Assembly (NCBI GenBank): GCA_034406715.1
Contig: CP137879.1
Coordinates: 558,001 to 622,000, forward strand
Source of the DNA: Rhodotorula mucilaginosa
Taxonomy: Eukaryota > Basidiomycota > Microbotryomycetes > Sporidiobolales > Sporidiobolaceae
Direction: 5' to 3'
Length of the DNA stretch: 64,000 nucleotides
The notes under the pieces were generated by a model, which was not told the DNA's origin, made no database searches, and saw nothing but the letters and a program-made list of their open reading frames with translations. Positions within the stretch are counted from its first letter, which is position 1, and each line of letters starts with the position of its first letter. The position numbers and the translations under genes were made by a program. Of the stretch, positions 21,652 through 32,887 are shown one piece after another.

Positions 21652-22658
21652 ATGAACACTCCGGCGAGGCTTCCGCCGGACCTGGTGGACATCACAGGGA
21701 AGACACGCATCCACTCGGCGGCCTTGAATTTGACTGTACAACTCACGGCGACCCTTCAAAAGTACTTTGTCAATCTCCAAGCTGCCTTGGAGAGACTCGA
21801 GATCCTGTATGATTCGCAGGTCCAGCTCTGGTTACGTCATCTGGTTGCAGCCATCAACATATCGTACAATGGCAGGAAGCCACACGTCAAAAAGAGCCTA
21901 GGCACCACCCTCAAGGATCTCTGTAAAGGATTGTCTAGTTACAAACAGGACAATTCTGAGGCAGCGGTTGAGTTCCTTGTTTGTCTGTTCTCTGCTCTCT
22001 CTCTATGCTCCACAAGTTGCTGACCTTGAAACACTAGCTGGGCACTATATTCCTCAATGTGATTGTGCGTTCTCGTTTCGCAAGCCTTTCAAACGCAACC
22101 CGCGGTCCCGGCTGACGTCCACTTGGCTGTGGTTCATATGCAGGCAGAGTCTATCAAAAAGGTGTGCAACTTCCAAAGAGACACTGGGCGCCTGCATAAT
22201 AAACTGCACTCCTTACCTGGATCCCTACCCTCGGCAGCAAAGATTGACGCTACCACCGATCCCGAATGTGCGGTCCGAGCCGGCAAGCCTTGTCCTTTAT
22301 CCCATGAAAGCAACCGTGTCTATTACTGACAAACTGTGCTCACCACATCGGTCTGAACAGCAACAGGTATGCCTGTCCCCGAATCTTCCTCCAGCCCCCA
22401 CCTAGATCCCTTGTTCTCACCGGGTGGCCTGCTCAGCGACCTCTTCACGTCACTGACCCCTTTTGGTCATTGCATTGCCAGGGAACCGAAGGGCCGCAGC
22501 CAATGGAGCCTATGCGGTGGGTTCCGCCCTCTACAGGTCCGCCGCAATCGTCACCGCACCCTGGTCACCCTGCGCATCACCCGTCTCTCGGAGCTACACA
22601 GCTCTCGCACCGCAAGCGCGCCATCTATGCCCGACAGGGCTGGAACCCCGGAGCGTGA
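21652..22658 (+). CDS. FM1: lineage-specific family protein with RKRAIYAR tail
   Basis: Unrecognised protein; no function can be assigned. The first coding block (21652 to about 21963) begins MNTPARLPPDLVDITGKTR and contains LKDLCKGLSSYKQ, matching the LC..L part of the family module. Later blocks around 22063-22300 (HLAVVHMQAESIKKVC) and 22470-22658 follow introns with GT/AG borders. The last exon ends QLSHRKRAIYARQGWNPGA, homologous to the LSxRQRAIYxR ends of FM2, FM3, FM10, FM12 and FM13. A second ATG 16 bp upstream opens another frame (MASSRYEHSG) that ends after about 60 codons and is less likely. Exon borders in the middle are not resolved. Codon use is mixed, unlike the C/G-ending neighbours. 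It lies between VMA13 and the CIA30 gene. Confidence 0.65.
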
Positions 22659-23042
22659 ACCACACAAAGTCTTTCAGACCTTCCCTTCGTGCATAGCAAG
22701 TTTTTTTGTGCAGCCTGATTCTTCCAGGACTTTTCATTTTTGTCTTTCGTAACTTGGTACAAATCGTTTCCTGTTCTTCCCCATCCGAGGTCTGTATTCA
22801 TTGAGAGATTAGGATCGAGAGATTAGGGAGACCGGGCAGCTCTTTCCTCTTCAAAGTCTCCGTGATCTAGCAGGCGTCCAGCACTGATTGATCCAAGCTC
22901 CCGATCTCTGAAAGCGGCTCTTCGTCCTCGCAACGCATGTCTTGTGGCCGGAGCCCGCCAAGAAATACGTCGCATGGACCACAAAGAGCTTGCAATACTT
23001 CCTACAGAAGTGCAGACGTTTTCGTTCAACAGCTTTTGTTGG

Positions 23043-24119
23043 CTACGGAAGCCGAATCGCTCCTTCTCCGGCGCATTCACCACCACCGCCTCTTTGCTCC
23101 CTGAAGAATCCGGCGACAAGGTTCCACATCCATGCAAAGGGTGCCATCACAATTTCGAGAAAGTGTCGAAACCAGGTCCCGACTCCGCGAGGGTGAGGCG
23201 AGGCGATGGCGAGCGAGACCAGGTCGAACGAAAAGTCGCCGGCTTGCTCGCCAAAGTTGGAGCGGCACATAAAGCTGAGCCTGCAAGGATTGGGGAAAGC
23301 GGGGGGTGAGCAAAGGGAAGGATCGGGTACAAAAGCCCGACCCGCCCAGAGAAGCGGCGAGAACGAGAGCGGTCTGCGATCAGTCGAAAGGACCACCCTG
23401 CGGAGAGAAAACTCACTCGTAAATGTGCTCTGGATCTAAAGGATCCGCGTCCTCTTTTGGCCTCCCGCGATAAGTCGGCTTGAACTGGTCCCACTTCGCC
23501 AAAACCGTCACGCTCGCTCTGCCTCCCTTCTCTTCTTCCTCGTCGCCAACGCGCTTCTCTTCATCATCGCCCGGCGCAGATTCCAAGTCGTCGCGATAGT
23601 TGTCCAAGTCGATCGTGTACTGATAGACCGTCACGCTCTCCCTTCTGCCGTCCGGTCTCCGCGATGGCTTTTCCTCCTTGAGCGCGACGACGAGCTTGTG
23701 CGGCTTGGCGGCAGGCGGCGAGAAGAGACGAGGAGGGGCAAGGAAGGTGATGAGCAGCCCGGTGGTGCGGGAGCGCTTGCCGAGGCGAAGAGGCGGATCG
23801 AAGGTCGCCGACTGGGAAGCGAATCCGGCCCCTCCGAGTGCGGTGATGTCTGCTCGTGCCGAGGGTGGCTTCTTCAGTGCCAGAGCAAGACGAGAATCTG
23901 GACCGGCTACGTACCAAGGTGACCGCTAAAAGTGCCGAAGTTGGTTCTCGAGTCGACCGTCCATGACGAAGTCGACGCGCCGCCTCGGACCGTGTCGTTC
24001 ACAGGCTCGAAAGCAGGCCAGGCCTGTGTGCCGCCGAATAGAGGCTGGAGGATATGGTCTGTCAGCATCACTGTGCGGCCTTTGCTCGACATGCTGAGGG
24101 TATGACGGACCTTGGACAT
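23043..24119 (-). CDS. CIA30-domain protein (complex I assembly factor NDUFAF1-like)
   Basis: Exons 24119-23915, 23849-23417 and 23280-23043 sum to 876 nt, giving 291 residues. The N-terminal part shows the CIA30 (NADH:ubiquinone oxidoreductase intermediate-associated protein 30) pattern: FEPVNDTVRGGASTSSW, then NFGTFSGHLDI and LGGAGFASQ. A further family block follows after a long acidic insert (DDEEKRVGDEEEEKGG): ESVTVYQYTIDL, then LSFMCRSNFGEQAGDFSFDL. CIA30 proteins help assemble mitochondrial complex I, and some fungal homologues have other roles. No clear presequence is seen, and the C-terminus holds hydrophobic segments (FLEIVMAPFAWMWNLVAGFF) that may bind membrane, so location is uncertain. 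The start MSKVRHTLS has the first ATG in frame. Confidence 0.82.
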
Positions 24120-24605
24120 GATGAAACGGGGAAGCGATGAGAGCGTGTCGGTGACGGGACGACGAGATGCACAGGCGCAGTGAGCGGTTCAGTCACGTAT
24201 CTCGGCGCAAGTAGCTGTGCCTATCTCGCCCCGGCGTAGCACGGGCTGATCGTATGTAGGGGAAGGCGAGACCGACGAGGCAAGATCGGCGTGAAATCCT
24301 GAGGAGGTTCGAGGTTAGCTCTCGCTCGCCATTTCCATCGGTCCAGCTTGGCCGTGCGCGGATGCATGTTCCCCTATTCGACGAGAGCTGATCGCGTAGC
24401 CTGCTGCCACCAGCCTTCCGCTGCGCCGCTGCTTTTGCTTTCGCTCGCTCTCACGCAATCGACCCATCGTCGACACCTGCTGCTGGAGCGACAAGCTTGT
24501 CTCGTTCTACGAAAGTCTGCTACTACAGGGAACAGCGATCTACACGCATACACAACCGCCGAGCGCACCGTGGTTGCGCTCCCGCTCAGTCCTCTCGCAA
24601 CACCG

Positions 24606-24616
24606 CGGACAAGCCG
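24606..24616 (+). promoter_or_regulatory. FM promoter element (CGG-N5-CCG), FM2
   Basis: CGG ACAAG CCG, in CCGCGGACAAGCCG, 97 bp before the FM2 ATG at 24714. Confidence 0.75.
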
Positions 24617-24713
24617 AAGGCGAACCCCTCTGCTCGCACCTTCCACCAGATGCACCCTGTGCCTCGCTTCCTGTCCCTTTGAGGCTACGCGTGCTCCGCC
24701 ACGCCGGCACAGC

Positions 24714-26067
24714 ATGTCCCACCCGAGTTCCCAGCCTAGATCAGCAGCACTCGCCGAGGCCACCCAGCGGTCACCGACTCTGTCGAGGCCCCCCGACGAC
24801 GAGGTCCAAACCCTGCTTACTGGGTCCACAGCCAGGAGACCTACCCAGGCCGTTACTGCTGCTCTCAGGTCCATCTCGGCGATCTGCAGTAACCTGAACA
24901 TCTCGCGCGACCGGATTGTGTTCAACTGGTTCAAGACAGTCACGGGCCTCCTCAAGCGGGGCGCTGGTGGCCAGTGGGCGTATGACTCATGGGATAAATC
25001 TCAAAAAGTCACATTTGGCCGCTCGTTGAAGGTCATTGAAAAGAATGTCCTCAAAGCGCAGAGAACGGGATTCCAAGCCGTGTTGGATGTTCTCGTGCGT
25101 CGGGGCAGCTGTCCCGGATGTTTTCAAGAAAGCCTCTGACACGCTGACAGACTTGCAATCGAGACAGGAGAACCAGCATATGCATATGCCCAAACCGGAC
25201 AGCCGTGTCTGGGAGGTGAATGAACACCTTGCCACGCGTTTCTTCCATTCCTCCTTGTCTGGGACGCTGACACCCTGTATTCGAGCTCTCCAGCGGCAGC
25301 AACTTATCTTTCCTACTGTTTGTGTCAAAGACAGCTCTTTGTGTACTGTGCATTACTGTAAACCAGCAATCCAGGCTGACAATGTCGCCGCAGCAGGCTA
25401 GCTCCGGATCTCAACATCGACAGCTTTCCAACATGTCACGTCGTCCCGGACACAGCCATTCCAATCCTCTGCGGGCTGAGCCTGTGAGTAGCTGTGGCCC
25501 AGTTAGCAAATCCTGTTGAACCATTCTGACTGCCCGCTGAGCCACATACAAAAGAAAACCCCCACCGGCCCCATACAACCGGAGAGGCAGCCTTCACCTG
25601 TCGTCCCCGGTACGGCCTCTGATGGACACCTTGTACCATTTGGTACTCATCTGCATCATGATCACAGCTCAGGTCCTCCTGAGCGGCTCCCATCGATTGC
25701 GGAAATGCTAGCGGGAGAACCGGTCGCATTTTGCCACCCTCCTTCTAGCGGCAATGTATCAACACTGCCAGGTATGCAGACAAGTCTTATTTCATCCTGC
25801 TAAGATTTGGAAAGATGTTCAGCTTCTGACTTTTACAATGAGCAGGAGGATCTGCCGTTCCAACCACCTCGACCTCGCTATCTTCTGCCGACAGTGCCGC
25901 AGCAAGCACCTATATACCTTTTGCATCAGGGTGTACCCAGAGAGCTAGATTCAGAGACCCATGACCGACACAAGGAGCACGAGCGGTACAGTCTTGCGCC
26001 TGCGGCCCGGCTTTCTCTGCGGCAGCGGATCGTTTACGGTCGATATGGTTGGAGTCCCTCGTCATAG
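24714..26067 (+). CDS. FM2: lineage-specific family protein with RQRIVYGR tail
   Basis: Unrecognised. The first exon (24714 to about 25094) encodes MSHPSSQPRSAALAEATQ, then QAVTAALRSISAICSNLN, VFNWFKTVTGLLKRG and LKVIEKNVLKAQRTG, and ends at a GTGCGT donor. The middle block around 25130-25400 encodes DLQSRQENQHMHMPKPDS. The last exon (about 25845-26067) encodes Pro/Gln-rich sequence (FQPPRPRYLLPTVPQQAP) and closes ARLSLRQRIVYGRYGWSPSS, the family tail. The helical module is weak here. The gene lies between the CIA30 gene and cyclin L, on the opposite strand to both. Internal exon borders remain uncertain. Confidence 0.6.
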
Positions 26068-26298
26068 AAGGCTCGATCAGATGTTGCCTCTCTCTGTGTA
26101 GGGTTCTCTTTGTATCCTGATGCTCTGTTGGTTTCTGACAAACAGAAACCGCTTCCCATTCCCCTATTGTTGTTAAGGTCCGAGCAGACGAGCCAGCCGT
26201 TTTGTCGGCTTCGCTCTCCGCGCGGCCAAGTTGCGCCACTCAAGGGTTGTAGCATAGGTAGAGAGGGAGCATGCAACAGTGTCAAGAGAGACATCTTC

Positions 26299-27642
26299 CT
26301 AAATTGTATTGCCCGCGCCCTGATCTCCATCCCCTCCTATTCTCGCTAGTGCTTCCCGCACGCCCGATTTCGTGATGGGCAACCTCGCCGCCCTCCTCCA
26401 CACATTCTCCTTCTTCTTCGCGCCGCCATTCGTGCCAAACATCGTCGAACCCCCTGTCGCTGCGGCCGGAGCCCCTTCGTGGTCCTTCTCGGTAGGATCC
26501 CTCGTCGCCGAGCTGAACAAGTTGTCGGCCCCCCAATCGCGATACAGCTCAAGGAGCATCGTCGTGACGTGGACGAGTTCCTCCTCGGTCGAGTCAAAGT
26601 GCGTCCACCACGGGACGGGCTCGAGCGGGAGGGCGATCGGCGATGGCGAGGCGACGCGGGTGGCGAGGTAGATGGCGGCGAGGGCGAGGGTGCTTTGCGG
26701 ATAGAGGGCCGGAGCAGGCGTTTGAAGCCTGCGCAGGTAGAGGGTTTGAGTCAGTCGCCGTGCTGGGTTGCGCGCGCAGGATACGCTTGCGGAGAGAAGA
26801 CGGGAAGAGCTGCCTCGAAGGGACGAAAGAAGCGGTGACGCACATGTCGTTGCAAAAGCCCCAAGACCGGTTCACGAGTTGCTTCTCTCCCGTCAACTCG
26901 AGCACCTGTAAGTAGTTGACCAAGTGACCGTACGGCAAGCCGCACTGCGTCTGGAACCCGAGCCGCTTCAGGATCTGCATCTCGGCAATGACGAGCGCGT
27001 CCTTGAGGTCGTAAAACTCGGTGGCGAAGTAGTCCATCGGGGCGTACGACTCGAACGAGGCGGGTGGCGGGTACGGGGGGTTGGAGCAGTAGGCGACGAG
27101 GGAAGAGAGGTAGGAATAGCAGTTGATGATGTCGCGGATTCGGAGAGTCGACTCTTCGAGTTTCGAGGCGAGGAAGAGGGCGCCCATCCCGATGTCCTGC
27201 GTGAGCTCGTCAGCTTGGTCGTGTGGCAAGATGCGAAAGATCGGGCTGGCGGCACTCACGCGGATTCCGAAATGCTTGAGCGAGGTCACGAACCAGAAGC
27301 GCTGGAAGAGGACTTGAGCGGTCGCCATCACGACTTGCGGTCTGGTTCGGGAGTAGTAATTAAATGAGCTCACAGCGCAGGTCTCAGTGCAAGTCGAGAG
27401 AGCGTCTGGCTACTCACGCCTTCAGCATGATGCCCGCTTGTTGAATCATCAATGCGCCGTCTGTTTCGCGCGCCGGACCGCTCTTCGCCCGGTTAGTCCT
27501 TCCTTGACAGCGTACTCCGTGTGCACAGACAGCACTCACAGGCTCTCAGGTCGCGTTCGAGTTGCGGTGGTACGCCGTCGAGAGCCGAGGGAGTCGGTTG
27601 GTCGAGCGGCGCGAGCGGGTTCAGCAGGTGCCGCGACGCCAT
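26299..27642 (-). CDS. Cyclin L-type cyclin (CDK partner, transcription/splicing)
   Basis: Cyclin-box protein of the cyclin L group, which partners CDK11/CDK10-type kinases and links transcription to splicing. The ATG at 27642 opens MASRHLLNPLAPLDQPTPSA, and the exon ends DGVPPQLERDLRA. The next block reads GALMIQQAGIMLKAPQVVM, then ATAQVLFQRFWFVTSLKHFG, IGMGALFLASKLEESTLRIR, DLKDALVIAEMQILKRLGF, LPYGHLVNYLQVLEL, NRSWGFCNDM, LALAAIYLATRVASP and WWTHFDSTEEELVHVTTML. The two cyclin folds occupy most of the protein; a short polar tail ends GDGDQGAGNTI. Splice sites are clear except between exons 1 and 2 (about 27540 to 27483): the best donor, CCT|GTGAGT, puts exon 2 out of frame, and a weaker donor a few bases on (GTGCTG) keeps it. 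Confidence 0.9.
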
Positions 27643-28414
27643 GGCGGTCTCGTTCTCTTCGCAGCAGCTGCTTGTCCGGCTACAGCAATGTCCCCGTTGG
27701 ACTACAGACGGCGAGACGACGCGTTGAAGCGGAGCGTGATGAAGTCGGCGGCCGCCGCGGAGTTACGCCGCGCCTCAACTTGGGAAGGCCGGCCTTGCGC
27801 TCTTTCGAATTGGCGTTCTCGGTGCTCGCGCGCAGTGTGGAGACTGTTCAGACTTTACTATCAGTGGCTATTGGGCATCCCGGCACTGCCAAGGAAAGCA
27901 CGGGAGGCCCGCCGCATCGAGTCCGGATGCTGCGCCCAACAGACACGTCCGCAGATCTCTTACGAGCGACTGCCGCGTAACTTAGCTATAGCGCCGTAGC
28001 GCCGTGCCTAATTTGTTTCGTGTCTTTCCGACTTTGTACTTCTGTGTAGTAAAGGCTCTGGACCATGGACTTGTCAGTCAAAATTTTTACTCTCCCCTTT
28101 TTCTGGTTGTCATCATGCGGTGGACTCGTACGTTTGCCCCTGTCGGCGCCACGCCACAACGTAAGCTATTTATGCTGGGGGGCGTAACACCGCCTTCCTG
28201 TGGTCCCAAGCATTACATCTCGATCGCGCGATCGGTCTCGGGTTGTCCGCGGGGGCGTGTGTCAGGCCCGACGGACTGGGTGGTCGCCTCTAGGTTGGGC
28301 TCCCTTCCATACATACGCGGGCTAGCGTGTTGCTGCCCATCTCGCTCAATCTAGTGTGACAGCAGGCTCCCCATCGTCAGCGGTCCCAACGATTCAGACA
28401 CAAGCACTGCCGTC
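27643..28414. other. Intergenic region cyclin L to FM3
   Basis: 772 bp without a supported gene. It holds the divergent promoters of cyclin L and FM3, including the FM element at 28239-28249. Confidence 0.5.
28239..28249 (-). promoter_or_regulatory. FM promoter element (CGG-N5-CCG), FM3
   Basis: On the + strand the sequence is CGG GTTGT CCG followed by CGG, that is, the family element in the opposite orientation with one change (ACAAC instead of ACAAG in the spacer). It lies 165 bp before the FM3 ATG at 28415. Confidence 0.65.
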
Positions 28415-29577
28415 ATGACAAAAGGCGGACGTTCACAGCTACTTCAAAGACTACACGCGATACAAAGCCTGCCCTTTCCAAATGCAGTGCTCCCTCTGGT
28501 CCGAAGCTTTTGTGAGACCATCCGCACTGCCGAGATTGCAGCGAAAACAGTGCACCCCTTTCTGTGGCAGGAGCGAAAGCACCACGCAATCTTTGGCACG
28601 CTGCAAACCGTCTACGACAAGCTTCAAGGATTGAACAAGCAGGATCCTTATCTGTACCATAAAGTGCAGACTATTCTTGTGAGGTCATAGGTCGAACAAG
28701 CAGCGAGTGAACGACCTAAGCTGATCATGCCGCATTACAGGACAGCGCACGTGTAGACCTGCTTGATAAGATCCAGCTTGCAAGGGAGGAAGCAAGTAAA
28801 GTACCATATAAGAGAGAGTCTGCGCTATGCTGGAGTAACGGCTTGTCTCAATCTAGCAAAAGGTATTGACCCGATTAAACACACATCGTCAGAACGTTCG
28901 GGAGATGATCCATCTAGACAACCAACAATTCAACGCCTACTCAATAGCGTAGCTGCTGCATATGGCGCGGATCATCAAAAGCCCCTCAAAGTATTCCGCG
29001 CAGTCATTGCGGAGGCGTGGACAAGTGCCGATGAAAAATGGCCACCGTGCGACGGTCCGATTCACGAGCGCATCAAGAACATCTTCAAGGCGCTATGCAA
29101 GGCTCTTGAGTCCTTGCACCACCCTGAGGGGCTTGGGACGCAACAAGGACAGCGAGCGCATACTGAACGCCCTGCGGATGTACTGGTGAAACTGCTTGAG
29201 ATCTCTCTCACATCCTGGATGACGATGAGCTCATCCCTTACTCGGTGTGCAGAATGAGTACACACCTCAACTGCTTGCTGCTTTTGAAGATCTGAAGAAC
29301 CCTGCACGCAAAGCGATCATCAAAAACGAGCGTGAGTCTGCGATGACTCCAACTGCTTCAGATAATCCAAGTTTCCACCTTGACGACGCACTTCTATACC
29401 AATAAGCCTGACCTTTTACTTCCATTAGGGCTACGGCGAGCAAGGAAATCAGAGCGAGCGCGTGCCAAACAAGCACAAGGGACACAGACAGCAGGAGCAG
29501 CGCAGTCTATTGGTCACGCCGCTCGCCTGACTATGTCGCCTCGCCAGCAGCGGATCTACGGCGCCGCCGGTCTTTGA
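28415..29577 (+). CDS. FM3: lineage-specific family protein, one helical module, RQQRIYG tail
   Basis: Unrecognised. Exon 1 (28415 to about 28676) encodes MTKGGRSQLLQRLHAIQSL, KHHAIFGTLQTVYDKLQ and YLYHKVQTIL, then a GTGAGG donor. The following exon begins DSARVDLLDKIQLAREEA. The large exon near 28910-29190 carries the full family module: IQRLLNSVAAAYGADHQK, FRAVIAEAWTSADEKWPP, IKNIFKALCKALESLHHPEG. A block EYTPQLLAAFEDLKNPARKA follows, and the last exon (about 29427-29577) ends LTMSPRQQRIYGAAGL. It stands between cyclin L and GPI2. Confidence 0.68.
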
Positions 29578-29887
29578 TGTGGCTGATTTTTGTGAAAATC
29601 TCCAGTTTCGTCCACTCCGTCTAGTCGGATAAAGACACTCGCGGCTAGGTCACACCGGATTTCTTAGCCAGCGTTTACCCAAGGCCAGTTCTTTTGCAAT
29701 TGTTCCGGTTTGCTTGCACAGTCTGGACTGCAAACCGAGAGAGAAATCAAGCTTTCGGACGATCCGAAGCAAGTACATAAGCGAGTGACACCGACCTCGA
29801 AAGCTGCACCGGAAGCGAGAGAAATGGCATGAATGCTCCATACTGGTTACAACAAGGAGATGAATGTGTCAAGTCTCAAGTGTCTGT

Positions 29888-31390
29888 CTAACTGACCCCC
29901 CGGTGCTTTGCCGTGTCTAGCCTGTCCCCGTTCACCATTGACAAAAAGTCAAAGTGTTGATCATGCCCGTTGTTGTTCACTTTGGGCGGCACGACATCCC
30001 ACGGCCCGCTCAAGCGATCCTTGTACCTCACATGTAACCACCCTCTCACGAGGGGGGCGACCACGCTCGTCCCGAGCAAGATCGCACTCGCGAGGACGGT
30101 CCCTCCCGTCCCGACGGTCCTGAACAACCCGACGAGGGCGATCGCCGAGAGACAATAGGTGAGGATGAGAGTTGGGCGAAGGGTGAGCGAGGAACGGAGG
30201 AGCGGGAAGGGGCCGAACCAGAGGGTGGAGAAGAGGAGGAGGGAAAAGACTTGGGCGTTGGAAGGAAGGCGGGAGGCGAGGACGGTCGAGCCCGAGAGGG
30301 CGGCGGTGAGGGACAGGGTCGAAGGGAGCGGGGCGCGGCGTGCGAAATAAGGCGCTCGGTGGGGCGCCCGCTCCGGTGCTGATAAAGTTGGCTTTTTCGA
30401 CGCGTGCGAAAACAACCGCGGGACGAGGTCGCGACGGAACGAAGACGAAGTCGGGATGGCGCGGTAGTCGCCGAGCAGGACGTTGATGGCAAACAAGGTG
30501 CCGCTCAGAGCCCAGATCGAGTCGGAGGTGGTTGCGCGCGTGAGCGTCTTGAGCGCCGGCGAGAGGAGGTACAGCGCGACGAGCGGGATGAGGGTCCCGA
30601 CCGGCGAGGTTGAGGCAGAGGCGGTCGTATCGACAGGTCGAAGTCTAGGTGCAGTCTCGTCGCCGGTGCAGCAGGGTCCGTTGCCGTTCTGAGCGGTGGA
30701 CGGTAAAGGAGCGCGGGCGGCCGTCATCAAACTGGCGGTAACTCCCGCCCAAGCTGTCGGTTCTCCGATCGCCCACGCCCACGCTCGGAGCGTGCCACTC
30801 AGGACAGCGCAGAGGGTCAAGAGTGCCGAGGCGGAGAGGGACGCGCGCGAGAGGCGGATAAAGACGACGACAAAAATAAAGATCGAGGCGACGTGCTGCG
30901 TGATTGGGAGAGTTTGGCGGAGCAGGGCGGGCAGGTTGGCCGGGTGGACGTTGACTGGGCACAGTGTCTTTCCGTGAGTCATCGTCGTCGCAAAGAGGCT
31001 GGCAGGAGACGCACCGTTTCGCTTGAGGTCCCGGAGGAAGGACGCGTCGACGTGGTTGTCCGGGTAGGGTTGCCGAAGGAACAGAACTTTGCGGTACGGC
31101 GGCCGCGCCGTTGTCGTCTTGGAGGAAGAGTCTCCCTGCGCGTGTACGCCATTCCTCACTGCGCGACGGGAGTTCAGTTGCGATGTCTGAACCTCGCGAG
31201 ATGGAGGAGGAGGAGGCCGACCCACTGCCGCTTTCTCGAGGCCGGTGCCTGCAAGAGACACCTCTGCCCTCCGCCTGCGTCGCTCTATCCTCGGTCTCAG
31301 CTCTGCGTTCGCCGTCGTCGTGATGTTTAGGTGAGAACAGCGGAGAGCCGTGACGAAGCCGAAGTTGCGCTGCTCCCTTTCACATGTCAC
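29888..31390 (-). CDS. GPI2: GPI-GlcNAc transferase subunit Gpi2/PIG-C
   Basis: Membrane subunit of the ER enzyme that makes GlcNAc-phosphatidylinositol, the first step of GPI-anchor synthesis. Family landmarks in order: YRKVLFLRQPYPDNHVD (from about 31096), LRQTLPITQHVASIFIFVVV, LSPALKTLTRATTSDSIWAL, FAINVLLGDYRA, STLSLTAALSGSTVLASRLP, FSLLLFSTLWFGPFPLLRSS. About eight hydrophobic helices are evident. The stop is at 29888-29890. The frame is open to 31390, but no ATG precedes the conserved core in this frame, so the true start probably lies in an upstream exon; the coordinate given at the 5' side is only the limit of the open frame. The Arg/Pro-rich stretch before the core may be partly non-coding. 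About 70 residues of Ser/Pro/Thr-rich sequence are inserted in the first half (ARAPLPSTAQNGNGPCCT). Confidence 0.88.
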   Translation of the reverse strand: MTCEREQRNFGFVTALRCSHLNITTTANAELRPRIERRRRRAEVSLAGTGLEKAAVGRPPPPPSREVQTSQLNSRRAVRNGVHAQGDSSSKTTTARPPYRKVLFLRQPYPDNHVDASFLRDLKRNGASPASLFATTMTHGKTLCPVNVHPANLPALLRQTLPITQHVASIFIFVVVFIRLSRASLSASALLTLCAVLSGTLRAWAWAIGEPTAWAGVTASLMTAARAPLPSTAQNGNGPCCTGDETAPRLRPVDTTASASTSPVGTLIPLVALYLLSPALKTLTRATTSDSIWALSGTLFAINVLLGDYRAIPTSSSFRRDLVPRLFSHASKKPTLSAPERAPHRAPYFARRAPLPSTLSLTAALSGSTVLASRLPSNAQVFSLLLFSTLWFGPFPLLRSSLTLRPTLILTYCLSAIALVGLFRTVGTGGTVLASAILLGTSVVAPLVRGWLHVRYKDRLSGPWDVVPPKVNNNGHDQHFDFLSMVNGDRLDTAKHRGVS

Positions 31391-31745
31391 CCGCTCCTAG
31401 CGCAGGGGCGCAGCGGGGATCCAGAGCGCAGATGCGAACGCTATGGCGAGTGTACTCTGGCCCGCGCACCGACCCGCAACAGTGAGGTGTCGACGATCTG
31501 CTCTCATCTATGGGCTCCCCACCTTGCTCTCTTTCCTCGGCGCCTCCTCTGCTGTCTTTCAAGTGCTGATATGCTCCGGCTGAAGCTAGCTACGCCACAT
31601 CGCTGAACACGCCTCTGCCGTCCCGAAACACAAGCCGGGTGCACTCTCGCCCCAAGAGGAAGGAGTGCACTCGCCTTGCAACGTCAACCGACCTCGTCTT
31701 TCCCGCCTCGGACATCGCCCGGCTGCGCTACAGACTCCATCGAGA
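31391..31745. other. Spacer between GPI2 5' end and FM4
   Basis: 355 bp without a supported gene; a first exon of GPI2 may lie here. Confidence 0.4.
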
Positions 31746-32410
31746 CTACCAGCATGCGGCATCATCCTCGCCGCCGTCGCTGCCGTCGCTGCGGAACCTG
31801 GCTGCGGGGAAGAACCGGTTGCCGAATCCGCTCGTCGACGGCTAATCGCTCCCCGGCGGGGTGAGAACAGGACACCAGCTCTATCAGCTGCGCTAGATAC
31901 GTGAGGCAAGGCAACCACGGCTGACTCACCTGAACAAGAGCACGCCTCCCCAGAGATTGAGACCTGCCCCCGTGGTTAAGAACCCAATGTTCGCGGGCGC
32001 GCAATTTTAGGATGTCGTCCACCAAGGCTTTTGTGCACCCACGCTGAGGAGCCCAAACAAAAGCTACAAGTGAGTATGGCATCTCTTAGACTGTCTCCAG
32101 ACACAGTCGGGCTCACGAGTGTCTCGGTTGCTGGAGTTGGCTGGTCGGAAACCAACTCCTTGTTCTTGTCTCTGTTCAAAGCATCCTTCAGTGAGGTGAG
32201 CCTCCTCTCGATGTTTTTGCGCAATACTGGGACCGTATCATGCGGAGTTTCCATCTCTGGCAACACCTCGTCCCACGCCTTTTGCAGCGCGCGCTCGAAT
32301 TCCCGGAGGACTGCGCCAGACGACGCGGGTGTATGCACATATGCGCCAATCGCGGCATCGCGCTTGGGAGTGTACTCCTCCGTGAACCAGTGGCTGCGGC
32401 TCTCCTCCAT
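31746..32410 (-). CDS. FM4: short-type family protein, first of a six-gene array
   Basis: Unrecognised. Exon 1 starts at ATG 32410 (MEESRSHWFTEEYTPKRDA) and contains the short form of the module: LREFERALQKAWDEVLPEME, then LRKNIERRLTSLKDAL, ending near SDQPTPATETL. A second exon encodes KALVDDILKLRAREHW and ends RRALVQ at a GTGAGT donor (about 31930). The last exon follows a TTCTTCCCCGCAG acceptor and encodes RFRSDGSDGGEDDAACW before TAG. This three-exon plan recurs in FM5-FM9. It is 55% similar by eye to FM5 over exon 1 (an estimate, not a computed value). No known domain is seen. Confidence 0.62.
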
Positions 32411-32616
32411 CGCTCACGTCGGTCGACTTGCCACGAAGCGGGAGGACAGAATCAAGAGAGCTTTGCGCTCACGGGACGGGCCAGCAAGGCGAGCGAGTGG
32501 CTCAGGGTAAGGTGGGGAGGGGAAGAGAGAAGTGACAAAGAGAAGAGTCTAGAGTGTTCACACCCGTCTCGGTCTCCTCAGCCAGTCGGATCTTGGCGAG
32601 GACGAGCGTCGCTCCG

Positions 32617-32627
32617 CGGACAAGCCG
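32617..32627 (+). promoter_or_regulatory. FM promoter element (CGG-N5-CCG), FM4
   Basis: CGG ACAAG CCG within GCTCCGCGGACAAGCCGG, 206 bp upstream of the minus-strand FM4 ATG. Confidence 0.75.
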
Positions 32628-32887
32628 GCTGGGCGGGAGACGGTCTTCGCTCCTCACGGTCCTTCCTCGATTTTTCGTCAGGCCTCGCTATCAAGGGCTG
32701 CCTGCTATCTCCCTCGGCCAAGCACAACAACGCCGAGGCGCATGCGGAGCGGAGAAGGGTCTTGCAAAGTGGGAAAGAAGTCTCGCCACGCGCGCGTGAG
32801 GAAAAGAGCCTCGTATTTCTCGCCTTGCATATTGCCTTACTGCGCTATGATTCTCTCGGAAGCAAGAAATATGGCTGGTGTTGATCA

